Source: an uncultured Acetatifactor sp. (lineage in GTDB: Bacteria > Bacillota > Clostridia > Lachnospirales > Lachnospiraceae). From it: a DNA stretch of 64,000 nucleotides. Shown here in pieces: positions 8,561-16,827 of this stretch. The position numbers and the translations under genes are program-made. The DNA lies in contig CAJUIA010000013.1 in NCBI GenBank assembly GCA_910586485.1, positions 42,505 through 106,504 on the forward strand, read 5' to 3'. Numbering within the stretch: position 1 is the first letter of the stretch; each line of letters opens with the position of its first letter. Under the pieces are notes generated by a model. It did no database searches. It saw nothing but the letters and a program-made list of their open reading frames with translations, and was not told the DNA's origin.

Positions 8561-9559
8561 ATGGCTACGATCAACGACATTGCCGCAAAACTGGGTGTAT
8601 CCAAAAGCACAGTGTCCAAGGGCTTGAACAATGCCACGGACATCAGTGATGAAATGCGCAAAAAAATTCTTGAGACCGCAGTAGAGCTGGGATACCACAA
8701 TAAGCGCCTGCTGTGCCGGGAAAAAAAGCTTTGCATTATTGTGGAAAACATGGATTACCTGACACCGGATCAATTTGGCTACGACATCATCCTGGGCTTC
8801 CGGCAGATGGCAGAGCCCGATGGCTGGACCGTGAATATCGTGCCCGTTGACAAGGACTTTCAACGTCAGATTCCTTACGGCGTGTTCATGATACAGAATG
8901 GTTATCTGGGCGCTTTTATTCTGGGCTTTTCCCTGATTGATCCCTGGATGACGGAGCTTGCCACCAGCAAAATCCCCGCCGTCCTCTATGACAATCAGAT
9001 TGAGCACAATCCCAGAATCGCTTCGGTGGGATGCGACAGCCAGGAGGGCTTCGACCAGGCGGTAAAGCATCTTCTCGATCTGGGACACAAGAAAATAGGA
9101 CTTTTGTCCGGGCCCCTGGAATCTTACATCTTAAAGGCAAGATACAACGCTTACATAAACGCTTTGTCCAAGTACAACCTGGAGATCAACGAAGAGTATA
9201 TCGGCTTGGGCTACTACGTCTGTGACTCCACCAAAGAGCATGTGCAGCGCATGTATGACCTTGGCGTGACAGCCATCATCTTCTCCCACGACATCCGCGC
9301 CATATCCGCGATCACGGAATGTATGAACCGCAGAATCCATATTCCGGAGGATTTAAGCATCATCGGCTTTGACGACCTGCCCATGACGGCATTTACGGAT
9401 CCTCCTCTGACCACAATACGTCAGGACCGCATTGCCCTGGGCAAGGCCGGCTGGTACGCCATGTCCTGCCTGCTGAATAACCTGCCCATCAGCTCTGTCA
9501 TGCTGCGGGCTCCGCTGATCGTCAGAAGCTCTACGGGACCTGTACGAAGGCAGGCATGA
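8561..9559 (+). CDS. LacI-family transcriptional regulator
   Basis: A 332-residue regulator. The N-terminal helix-turn-helix (ATINDIAAKLGVSKSTVSKG) and hinge are followed by a periplasmic-binding-protein-like effector domain (GLLSGPLE, IIGFDDLPMTAFTDPPLTTI near the C terminus). The start is ATG 8561, after AAAGGAG; a GTG at 8534 overlaps that ribosome site and is rejected. It lies between the debranching enzyme and the oligo-1,6-glucosidase, both on the other strand, so it most likely senses an alpha-glucan breakdown product and represses one or both. Confidence 0.92.
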   Translation: MATINDIAAKLGVSKSTVSKGLNNATDISDEMRKKILETAVELGYHNKRLLCREKKLCIIVENMDYLTPDQFGYDIILGFRQMAEPDGWTVNIVPVDKDFQRQIPYGVFMIQNGYLGAFILGFSLIDPWMTELATSKIPAVLYDNQIEHNPRIASVGCDSQEGFDQAVKHLLDLGHKKIGLLSGPLESYILKARYNAYINALSKYNLEINEEYIGLGYYVCDSTKEHVQRMYDLGVTAIIFSHDIRAISAITECMNRRIHIPEDLSIIGFDDLPMTAFTDPPLTTIRQDRIALGKAGWYAMSCLLNNLPISSVMLRAPLIVRSSTGPVRRQA

Positions 9560-9649
9560 GCAAAATCACATCCGTTCTGCCATATCCGTTTTCTATTGTA
9601 TGGCCAGGATATACAATTTCACTAATAAAATAATTTACATAGTTACCGG

Positions 9650-11311
9650 CTATTTAGTACTATAATACATTACAGCCTCATAGGGGCGCAGCATTTCCGG
9701 GCAGCGCTCCTTTTTGCTGTCCGAATAATTGGACAGTAAAAGCTTCATGCCCTGCTGCTTCCCGGCATTGCAGACCTCCCGACATTCTGCCGGCCATTCT
9801 GGACGACCACCGAAAAAGTTGCAGACTATCAGCAGCCTCTCCGACTCATTTTCCCTGATATAGGCAAAAACTTGCGGATGCTCTCTGCAAAGCAGCGTAA
9901 ACCTGCCGTCTGCAAAAACAGAGTACCTTTTTCTGAACGCAATCAGCTGTCTGTAAAAGCTCCAGACGGAGGTTTCCCGCGTCATCTGCTCCGCCGCGTT
10001 GATCTCCTGATAATTGGGATTCACCTTAATCCATGGCGTTCCCCCTGTAAAGCCTGCGTTCTCACTGTCGTCCCACTGCATAGGCGTGCGGGCATTGTCG
10101 CGGCTCTTTGCATAGATACTCTCCATCACAGATTCCTGTGAATATCCGGCTTCCAGCCGCTCCCTGTACAAATTAACGGTCTCAATATCCCGGTAATCCT
10201 CCGGCGCGAAACGCACATTTGTCATCCCCAGCTCTTCCCCCTGATAGATAAAGGGCGTGCCCTGCATTCCATGCAGAAGAAGGGCCAGCATCTTTGCGCT
10301 TTCCTCCCGATAAATCCCATCGTTTCCCCAGCGGGATACAATCCGGGGCAGATCATGATTGTTCCAAAAAAGACTGTTCCAGCCGCACCCGTAAAGCTCC
10401 GTCTGCCATTTCTCCATGACCTCCTTCAGCTTTAAAAAGGGCAGGGGCGCCAGATCCCACTTTTCCTTTCCTGGAATCTGATCCAGACAGATATGCTCAA
10501 ACTGAAACACCATGGAGAACTCGCTGCCGTCCGGGGCGCTGTACAGCTTTGCCCGTTCCACATCCGCCCCCCAGGCCTCTCCCACCGTAAGATAATGCCC
10601 CCGCTGAAAGGTCTCCCGGCTTAACTCCCTGATAAATTCATGGAGTCTGGGGCCGTTGCAGGTCACCTTCAGCTCCGGATCCTTGGCAATCTGGTCAATC
10701 ACATCCAGCCGAAAGCCTGCCACCCCCTGATCCAGCCACCAGTTGATCATGTCATAAATTTCCCTGCGCACTTTAGGGTTTTCCCAGTTTAAGTCCGGCT
10801 GCTTCACGGAAAACTGATGGAAATAATACTGCCCAAGCTCCGGCACCCACTGCCACGCAGGACCTCCGAAGACGGAGCGCATATCGTTGGGATACTCACC
10901 TTCCACGCCGTCCCGCCAGACATAATAATCATGATATGGATTCTCCCTGCTCTTCACCGCCTCTTGAAACCACCTGTGCTCGTCCGAGCTGTGGTTTAAC
11001 ACCAGATCCATGAGAATGCCGATCCCATGCTTTCCCGCCTCCGCAAACAGCTGCTCCATATCCTCCAGGGTGCCAAACATGGGATCAATGTTCTGATAGT
11101 CGGAAATGTCATAGCCGTTATCATCCTGCGGCGACTTGCAGACCGGAGAAAGCCAGATGCAGTCGATCCCCAGCTTTTCCAGATACGACAGCCTGCCGAT
11201 CAGCCCCTGTATATCCCCGATACCGTCGCCGTTGCTGTCCTGAAAGCTGCGGGGGTAGACCTGATAGATCACCGCCTTTTTCCACCAATCCTGTTCCCGT
11301 GTGATTAACAT
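9650..11311 (-). CDS. Oligo-1,6-glucosidase / alpha-glucosidase (GH13_31)
   Basis: A 553-residue cytoplasmic enzyme with complete GH13 motifs: DLVLNH near 102, GFRLDV with nucleophile Asp203, acid Glu245 (LTVGEAW) and Asp320 (WNNHD). The residue after the nucleophile is Val204; in this subfamily Val at this place goes with alpha-1,6 specificity and Thr with alpha-1,4, so isomaltose-type oligosaccharides are the likely substrate. The start is ATG 11311 (AAGGAG, 7-base spacing); the upstream TTG 11329 overlaps the ribosome site. It would finish the branches left by the debranching and maltodextrin enzymes in this window. Confidence 0.9.
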   Translation of the reverse strand: MLITREQDWWKKAVIYQVYPRSFQDSNGDGIGDIQGLIGRLSYLEKLGIDCIWLSPVCKSPQDDNGYDISDYQNIDPMFGTLEDMEQLFAEAGKHGIGILMDLVLNHSSDEHRWFQEAVKSRENPYHDYYVWRDGVEGEYPNDMRSVFGGPAWQWVPELGQYYFHQFSVKQPDLNWENPKVRREIYDMINWWLDQGVAGFRLDVIDQIAKDPELKVTCNGPRLHEFIRELSRETFQRGHYLTVGEAWGADVERAKLYSAPDGSEFSMVFQFEHICLDQIPGKEKWDLAPLPFLKLKEVMEKWQTELYGCGWNSLFWNNHDLPRIVSRWGNDGIYREESAKMLALLLHGMQGTPFIYQGEELGMTNVRFAPEDYRDIETVNLYRERLEAGYSQESVMESIYAKSRDNARTPMQWDDSENAGFTGGTPWIKVNPNYQEINAAEQMTRETSVWSFYRQLIAFRKRYSVFADGRFTLLCREHPQVFAYIRENESERLLIVCNFFGGRPEWPAECREVCNAGKQQGMKLLLSNYSDSKKERCPEMLRPYEAVMYYSTK

Positions 11312-11353
11312 GTTATTGCTCCTTTTCAAGGTTTTGTCTATTGTTCCCCTCGT

Positions 11354-12457
11354 CTATTCAGAAACAGATGTTCCTGATTCATCAAGCCATTGCCGCAATT
11401 TTTCCTGCAACAGTTTTTTATCCGGCAGATACAATTTGTATTCCCGTGCATAGATGTTCGCATCTTTGGGAAGCGTAAGTTCTACCAGCGCCTCATCGCT
11501 TTGCTTACACATGAGAATGCCAATCGTCGGATTTTCACCCTCCACGATTTCATAACGGTCATAATAGTTCACATACATCTGCATCTGGCCAAGGTCCTGA
11601 TGCGTCAGCTCATCCACCTTGAAGTCGATCAAAACATAGCAGCGCAGAAAACGATTATATAGAACCAGGTCACAATAAAAATTTTTATCGTTAAAAATAA
11701 ACCTGCGCTGCCTTTTTTCAAAAAGGAAGCCTTTTCCCATTTCCAACAGAAAATCCTGCATCTTGTTCAGCACGGCAAATTCCAGATCGCTCTCATGGTA
11801 GCTGCTTTTGTCGTCCAGTCCTGCAAATTCCAGTACATACGGCGATTTCAGTATATCAGCCGGACGATACGGCGTAGTGCCTTTTCTGGACATTGCCATA
11901 ACAGCGTCCTTATCCTTGCTCAGCGCCAGCCTTTCATATAAACTGGAGTGATATTGGCGTTTCAGGGTCTGCACATTCCAGGCTTCACTGATGGCCGCCT
12001 GTTCGTAAAAGCTGCGTTCTTCAGAATTTTCGATTGTCATAAGCACCTGATAATGTGTCCAGCTCAACTGAAACGGAAAGCTTTGGCGGTCAATGCTCAA
12101 TTGTCCAATTGGCGATTGAACAATTCCATTCTCCTGCAACAGCCTCAATTGTCCAATTGATGATTGGATAATCTTCTCGTCGCGGTCACGGTACACCAGA
12201 TAAAACTTTCTCATCCCTGACAAATTTGTTCTGGAAAATCCTCGTCCGTATTCTTCTGTCAGATAGCCGGAAAGTGAATCCAAAATTTTAGCGCCATATT
12301 TTGCCCGATCAGCTCCCTGTTGTTCTTCCTCAACCATATATTTCCCCAGCAGAAAACTGGTATATACAGTTATGGAATTTACCAGGACACCCATAGTTCC
12401 TCTGGCGTTATCAATAAGGAGCTTTGATTTTTCAAATAAATCCGCAAACTCTGCCAT
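11354..12457 (-). CDS. DUF1016 / YhcG-type PD-(D/E)XK nuclease-domain protein
   Basis: A 367-residue protein. The N-terminal half is the DUF1016 helical domain (YGAKILDSLSGYLTEEYGRG, then LSWTHYQVLMTIE), and the C-terminal half is a PD-(D/E)XK nuclease domain (FLFEKRQRRF, FYCDLVLYN, LIDFKVDEL). The start is ATG 12457 behind GGAG; the frame stays open upstream to 12565. Such proteins are often carried in accessory islands near restriction systems, but their role is not settled. It follows an XRE regulator on the same strand. The linker contains two copies of a short motif (SSIGQL, SPIGQL). Confidence 0.85.
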   Translation of the reverse strand: MAEFADLFEKSKLLIDNARGTMGVLVNSITVYTSFLLGKYMVEEEQQGADRAKYGAKILDSLSGYLTEEYGRGFSRTNLSGMRKFYLVYRDRDEKIIQSSIGQLRLLQENGIVQSPIGQLSIDRQSFPFQLSWTHYQVLMTIENSEERSFYEQAAISEAWNVQTLKRQYHSSLYERLALSKDKDAVMAMSRKGTTPYRPADILKSPYVLEFAGLDDKSSYHESDLEFAVLNKMQDFLLEMGKGFLFEKRQRRFIFNDKNFYCDLVLYNRFLRCYVLIDFKVDELTHQDLGQMQMYVNYYDRYEIVEGENPTIGILMCKQSDEALVELTLPKDANIYAREYKLYLPDKKLLQEKLRQWLDESGTSVSE

Positions 12458-12573
12458 TCTTCTCACTCCTGATAAACGATCTTCGCAATGCGCAAGACTA
12501 ATCCTGTATGCCTCAGACGCAAGGCGAACTTGATTCCCATCCTCTTCAAGCCTTGCCATGAGCAAATCTTCTT

Positions 12574-12813
12574 TTACTCTCTTTGCCCTTCCCCAAAATG
12601 CTCTGACTGCTCATCTGGAAGAAGCTCCATAATATCATCAAATGTACAGCCAAGCACTTTGCAGATACTTACCAGCGTGTTAGTATTTACATTTTCGCCC
12701 TGGTTCAGCTTGTTGACCGTATATGTGCTGATATTCGCGGCCGCAGCAAGGTCTTTCTTTTTCATATCTCTATCAATCAGGAGTTTCCATAGTTTTTTAT
12801 AGCTTACGCTCAT
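12574..12813 (-). CDS. XRE-family helix-turn-helix regulator
   Basis: A 79-residue single-domain Cro/C1-type regulator (KKKDLAAAANISTYTVNKLN, then NTNTLVSICKVLGCTFDDI). GGGAGGCG precedes ATG 12813, and a consensus-spaced promoter lies at 12857-12885. It is probably co-transcribed with the DUF1016 nuclease gene downstream and is the natural candidate for controlling it. Confidence 0.85.
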   Translation of the reverse strand: MSVSYKKLWKLLIDRDMKKKDLAAAANISTYTVNKLNQGENVNTNTLVSICKVLGCTFDDIMELLPDEQSEHFGEGQRE

Positions 12814-12856
12814 ATCATTCGCCTCCCATCGAATAAGCGGACATACACTACTTTAC

Positions 12857-12885
12857 ATTGTACATACTCAGCGGCAAAAAAGCAA
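12857..12885 (-). promoter_or_regulatory. Promoter of the XRE-DUF1016 pair
   Basis: On the minus strand TTGCTT (12880-12885) and TACAAT (12857-12862) are 17 bases apart, about 45 bases before the XRE start. Confidence 0.6.
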
Positions 12886-13204
12886 TATGGAAATTGAGCG
12901 AAAGCACAATTCTTTATATTCAAACCATAATTGTTATTGAAAATGCATCATTTTCTTGAGGGATAGAGCGAATAATTATAGAGCGTAAGTCTTTGGCAGG
13001 CAGAGCATTTGTTCCTACAAAGAATCAAGTCGGAAACTTACATTCTCATCAAACTTTTCCCATAGCAAATTTTCTCCCACGGAGTTATACTATACATGAC
13101 GATGTACCTTCCGTCCCATCCCGGACAAATTTGGGCAAGCCCGAACAGGACTTTTACTATGCCACTAGGGTATAATGGATTCACACTTGGGAGGACTTGA
13201 AGCA
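12886..13204. other. Intergenic region before the AraC gene
   Basis: Noncoding and AT-rich. The only clear signal is TATAAT at 13171-13176 on the plus strand, 28 bases before ATG 13205, with no good -35, which suggests an activator-dependent promoter. A short in-frame extension from 13175 would start inside this -10 and is rejected. I see nothing else. Confidence 0.4.
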
Positions 13205-14116
13205 ATGTCACTGCATCTGATCCAACAGGCAATCAACTACATGGAAGAACATCTCTATGAAGACATCAGTTATCTGGATGTTGCAAAAAGCGTGCATATG
13301 TCCGGTTACAATTTTCACCGGACCTTCAGCTTTGTTACGGGAATGAGCGCCAACGAATATATCCGGAAACGGCGTCTGACCCTGGCAGCCCAGGAGCTGC
13401 AGTCAACCGGTCTGTCGGTAATGGATGCCGCCTATAAATACGGTTATGAGTCTCCGGAAAGCTTTTCCAAGGCATTTACCCGCTTCCACGGCTCAACCCC
13501 GAAGCAGGCCAGACAAAAAGGTGCAAGGCTGCATTTATTCAATCCCCTTGTGATCAAAATTATTATGGAGGGCGGTAGTATTATGGATTACAGAATGGAG
13601 CATCAGGAAGAACAGCGGTTTCTTGCATTGGTAAAAGCTTTTCCCAATGAGATCATCAATGACGACAACGACCACAGCATTCCCGATTTCTGGGATGAAT
13701 GCTGGAGCAAAAATCTGATCGAGCCTATGAAGCAGCTGCGCAGGGAAGGGAAAAGAGATTTATATGGCCTGTGCAGCCCCACAAAAGGCGGCGCAACTCA
13801 TTTTGATTACGGAATCGGTATTTTGCTGGACGAGGATACCGATACGAAAGCGCTGGCACAGTTTACGGATAACGGTTATTCCATCTGGAAGACAACCCCC
13901 GCGGACTACGCCGTATTTCAATGCCTGGGGCCTGATGGTGACTGTCTGGGCGAAACCTGGAGTCGATTTTACAAGGAGTTTTCTCCCCAGACCGGTTATG
14001 TACAGACAGAAGAAGCGGATTATGAAATCTACTTTGAAAAGGGAGAACCAGGGGTATTCTGCGAGCTGTGGATTCCCGTCGAGCGGAGGGATATGTTGCA
14101 AAACGCTAAAGAATAG
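13205..14116 (+). CDS. AraC-family regulator with GyrI-like effector domain
   Basis: A 303-residue regulator. Two AraC helix-turn-helix motifs fill residues 1-105 (LDVAKSVHMSGYNFHRTF, AAYKYGYESPESFSKAFTRF). Residues about 130-300 are a GyrI-like/AraC_E_bind small-molecule domain. GGGAGG lies 10 bases before ATG 13205. With the domain order HTH then GyrI it resembles Rob/BltR-type drug sensors, so the ligand may be a lipophilic compound, but no efflux gene is adjacent; the HAD gene follows 88 bases downstream. Confidence 0.9.
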   Translation: MSLHLIQQAINYMEEHLYEDISYLDVAKSVHMSGYNFHRTFSFVTGMSANEYIRKRRLTLAAQELQSTGLSVMDAAYKYGYESPESFSKAFTRFHGSTPKQARQKGARLHLFNPLVIKIIMEGGSIMDYRMEHQEEQRFLALVKAFPNEIINDDNDHSIPDFWDECWSKNLIEPMKQLRREGKRDLYGLCSPTKGGATHFDYGIGILLDEDTDTKALAQFTDNGYSIWKTTPADYAVFQCLGPDGDCLGETWSRFYKEFSPQTGYVQTEEADYEIYFEKGEPGVFCELWIPVERRDMLQNAKE

Positions 14117-14204
14117 CCGCTGCTCACAGACATAAAAATCACGACAGCTTTGTTCAACTCACGAAATGAACGAATACATCAGTATTATACTAGGAGAATA
14201 AAAC

Positions 14205-14939
14205 ATGTACGACAATTATATCTTCGATCTATACGGCACACTGGTTGACATACACACCAATGAGAGTAAGGCCTCTCTGTGGAAATACATGGCAGGCTAT
14301 ATGGCCCTGCAGGGCGCTTCCTATACCGGCCCGGAGCTGAAAAAACGCTACCGGGCGCTGATCGACGCTCAGCGTCTGGAACGGTATGACAAGTGCAGGA
14401 CACAGTCTCTTAAGCTGATGCCGGATGAGATTGAGGTGGATTTGTCGCAGGTTTTTTCATGCCTGTACAGCGAAAAGGGTATCACTCCGTCTCCGCAGAT
14501 GCTTGCAGACTGGGCCCTGATGTATCGCACCCTTTCCTTGCAGCACCTCCGCCTCTTTGAAGGAGCGGAGGCGCTGTTAAGCGGGCTGCGGCGCCTGGGG
14601 AAAAGGGTTTACCTTCTCTCCAATGCCCAGCGCCTGTTCACGGAGCCCGAATTGCGGCATCTGGGGATCTACGATCTGTTTGACGATGTGCTGATTTCCT
14701 CGGACTTCGGCTTTATGAAGCCCTCCCCGCGGTTTTACGGGGCATTGTTAAAAAAGCATCAGCTTGACCCTAAAGCTTGCGTGATGATCGGAAACGACTG
14801 GCAGGCCGACGCCTGGGGCGCTTACAACTGCGGTCTTGCCAGTATGTATGTCCATACTGCTCAGTCCCCTGAGGTCACCGGCCAGCTTCCTCCGGGCTGC
14901 AGACGCTTAAATACGGTTTTGGATGCGCTTTCATCCTAA
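14205..14939 (+). CDS. HAD-superfamily hydrolase
   Basis: A 244-residue soluble hydrolase. Motif I is DLYGTLVD with nucleophile Asp8 and Asp10, motif II is LLSNAQ, motif III is the Lys in GFMKPSP, and motif IV is MIGNDWQADAWGA. A helical cap sits between motifs I and II, as in phosphatases of the PGP/beta-PGM class. AGGAGA precedes ATG 14205. The substrate is probably a phosphorylated sugar or nucleotide but cannot be read from sequence. Confidence 0.88.
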   Translation: MYDNYIFDLYGTLVDIHTNESKASLWKYMAGYMALQGASYTGPELKKRYRALIDAQRLERYDKCRTQSLKLMPDEIEVDLSQVFSCLYSEKGITPSPQMLADWALMYRTLSLQHLRLFEGAEALLSGLRRLGKRVYLLSNAQRLFTEPELRHLGIYDLFDDVLISSDFGFMKPSPRFYGALLKKHQLDPKACVMIGNDWQADAWGAYNCGLASMYVHTAQSPEVTGQLPPGCRRLNTVLDALSS

Positions 14940-14943
14940 CCAT

Positions 14944-15258
14944 TTATCCTTGGAATAAACTTTGCCAATCCACCTTGTTATATAGAACTCTGATTATGTA
15001 TACTACATCATTTTGCATATTATAATAATAGAAAATATTGTAGTTATCAAAGCGTGTCATTCGCAGACCAACGCCTCTTAAAAGTTCGTCGTCCACCAGA
15101 GAATGAGCTGTTGGATATTCACTCAGATTTTCAGCGGCACTTAATATGCCTTCAGATATTCTTTGAGCTGCTTGAGAATTGCAGAGGTCAATGGAGATAT
15201 AGTATTCTATGTCCAGCAAATCATATTCTGCCGCTTCAGTAAATACTACACTAGCCAT
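14944..15258 (-). CDS. RelE/ParE-family toxin
   Basis: A 104-residue protein of the ParE/RelE fold: N-terminal VVFTEAAEYDLLDIEYYIS, then LRMTRFDNYNIFYYY and the C-terminal VYIIRVLYNKVDW. Such toxins block gyrase or cleave mRNA; the subgroup cannot be told here. It begins 8 nt inside the end of the antitoxin gene (ATGGCTAG), a typical coupled toxin-antitoxin layout. It converges on the HAD gene. Confidence 0.87.
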   Translation of the reverse strand: MASVVFTEAAEYDLLDIEYYISIDLCNSQAAQRISEGILSAAENLSEYPTAHSLVDDELLRGVGLRMTRFDNYNIFYYYNMQNDVVYIIRVLYNKVDWQSLFQG

Positions 15259-15421
15259 GTTCTTCCCGCCTCTTTTTCAATTTTTCTCTTACTTCGTCGA
15301 TTGTACTGGTTCTGCCATCCTGCATTGCCTTATAGCCTTCCCCAATCAGACGATAAAATTCCAACTTTGCAGTATCAGTTGGTTCAATTACTTGCTGTGC
15401 ATTTATTGCTGACATACCCAT
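15251..15421 (-). CDS. Antitoxin of the ParE-type toxin-antitoxin pair
   Basis: A 56-residue frame from ATG 15421 to TAG 15251, easily missed because of its size. It is highly charged and ends in a Lys/Arg/Glu-rich tail (VREKLKKRREEHG), as in the toxin-wrapping part of RelB/ParD-like antitoxins; a preceding segment reads LEFYRLIGEGYKAMQDG. AAGG stands 5 bases before the start (an alternative ATG is at 15415). It has its own promoter 21 bases upstream and overlaps the toxin gene by 8 nt. I see no clear DNA-binding domain. Confidence 0.8.
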   Translation of the reverse strand: MGMSAINAQQVIEPTDTAKLEFYRLIGEGYKAMQDGRTSTIDEVREKLKKRREEHG

Positions 15422-15441
15422 CACACCCTTCTTTCACTATA

Positions 15442-15470
15442 AATATAACATATTTCTACGTCCTCAACAA
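15442..15470 (-). promoter_or_regulatory. Promoter of the toxin-antitoxin operon
   Basis: On the minus strand TTGTTG (15465-15470) and TATATT (15442-15447) are 17 bases apart, 20 bases before the antitoxin start. Confidence 0.6.
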
Positions 15471-15582
15471 TCACTTATTGCTCAAATATATTTTTATCTA
15501 TATTATACACTGCGAAACCATAAAACACTCATCAAACCGCTTATGCAAAAATGAAGTAATTGTTATCATATCCATTTCTTTT

Positions 15583-15831
15583 TCATCCTAACCCCAGCCA
15601 GTTCTTCAGCGGGTTGACTTCCTGCGCCCGCTTTAGAATGTCATCCCTGTTTTCTCTCACATAGCGAAACAGCTTTGTAATCTCTTCCTCGCTAAAGCCC
15701 TTTCTCTTGTCCAGGACGCCGTCCGGCACGATAAATTCCGCATATTCTTCTCCCCGCATAAAGCTGATGCGGGCAAATTTCCGCCCTTCCTTGGTCAATA
15801 TACCCGAAATAAAGGTTTCCACGTCTTTCAT
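15583..15831 (-). CDS. Small hypothetical protein
   Basis: An 82-residue charged protein. The start is ATG 15831, with GGGAG 6 bases upstream, rather than the longer frame from 15969, which runs into the protease gene. No signal peptide or membrane segment. The sequence has a beta-rich opening (GRKFARISFMRGEEYAEFIV) and a helical C terminus. I do not recognise it. It follows the CPBP protease by 70 bases on the same strand and may be its operon partner. Confidence 0.55.
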   Translation of the reverse strand: MKDVETFISGILTKEGRKFARISFMRGEEYAEFIVPDGVLDKRKGFSEEEITKLFRYVRENRDDILKRAQEVNPLKNWLGLG

Positions 15832-15901
15832 TTCGCACTCCCTTCTTTTATGATAACGGGTTTTGCCTTCCCTTTCCTCTCCCCGCGGACCGCCCGGACA
15901 A

Positions 15902-16645
15902 TTAAGTTCTATTTTCAATATCCGTTCTCTTAATAGCAGCTGCAAGCCAGACCGCAGCAGCAAATACAATAGCGCCTCTTACGCATTCTGCAGTTAATAA
16001 CATATTCGCATTCATCGCAGCAATTTTGGTTTCAAAATCAAAAAGAAAATGCAGCAGAATGACCGGCATAATGTTTTTCGATATAAGCTCTATTTCGATT
16101 GCCAGCCAGCCAAAAAGGAATGCGTTGAGTATGATCAGAAAAATCTGCCAGCCATCTTTTGTAGTGAAAGCATTTGCAATATGCCCTATCCCGAAAATAG
16201 CTGTAGAGAACAAGATGACTCCTTTTGTCGAAAATGCCGCTCTTAGATATTTGGGAATGATACCCCGAAAATATACCTCTTCCGCTATGCCAACCGCCAA
16301 ATATAAAAACAGATTGCCAAATACATAAGGAATGGATTTAAAATAAAAGCCTTGAATTGCAGCAGGAATCAAAATGGCAAATAAAGGCAGAAAATGATAT
16401 GCTTTTTTACTGCCCCTAATATCATATTTTCCAAAACCAATTTCTTCCCATTTCCACTTGCCTCTTAAAACAAAAATCAAGGGAATAATGAGAGAGAGCA
16501 CCATAAACAAGCCTTGAAAAAATAACGTTTCCGTCGTTCCAAGAGATAAAATAACCGATAGCGCACCCGAAAAAACAGGAAAGAGCAAAATGCAAATCCC
16601 CCACAACAAAGACTTATACAGAGCAAATATTTTTTCTTTATTCAT
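15902..16645 (-). CDS. CPBP-family intramembrane metalloprotease
   Basis: A 247-residue membrane protein with about seven hydrophobic segments and the Abi/CPBP motifs: EEVYFRG (residues 122-128, the paired catalytic glutamates), GIGH with His155, and HFLFD (199-203). Members process prenylated or membrane proteins or give immunity to bacteriocins; no bacteriocin gene is adjacent. The start is ATG 16645 with GAGG upstream; a GTG 15 bases earlier overlaps that site. Confidence 0.88.
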   Translation of the reverse strand: MNKEKIFALYKSLLWGICILLFPVFSGALSVILSLGTTETLFFQGLFMVLSLIIPLIFVLRGKWKWEEIGFGKYDIRGSKKAYHFLPLFAILIPAAIQGFYFKSIPYVFGNLFLYLAVGIAEEVYFRGIIPKYLRAAFSTKGVILFSTAIFGIGHIANAFTTKDGWQIFLIILNAFLFGWLAIEIELISKNIMPVILLHFLFDFETKIAAMNANMLLTAECVRGAIVFAAAVWLAAAIKRTDIENRT

Positions 16646-16762
16646 TCCGCATTTCCTCACAATACCATTTTTAGATCAGCACGCCTCTGTTTTCAAAATG
16701 CCATACAAGTGATTATATTATAAGCTTTGAAAACGCAAAGTCAAGCTGTACGTAAACAAGAG

Positions 16763-16791
16763 TTTCCAGAAAAAAGAAAATATGCTATAAT
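16763..16791 (+). promoter_or_regulatory. Promoter of the YesN-type regulator
   Basis: TTTCCA (16763-16768) and TATAAT (16786-16791) with a 17-base spacer, 37 bases before ATG 16828. Confidence 0.55.
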
Positions 16792-16827
16792 ATTATTATA
16801 GTGCCAAAGACGTACAGGAGAAGGACA

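Noticed and set aside
12457..12565. In-frame upstream extension of the DUF1016 gene as part of the protein
   Set aside because: ATG 12457 has a better ribosome site and fits the family start; the extra 36 codons resemble nothing in the family.
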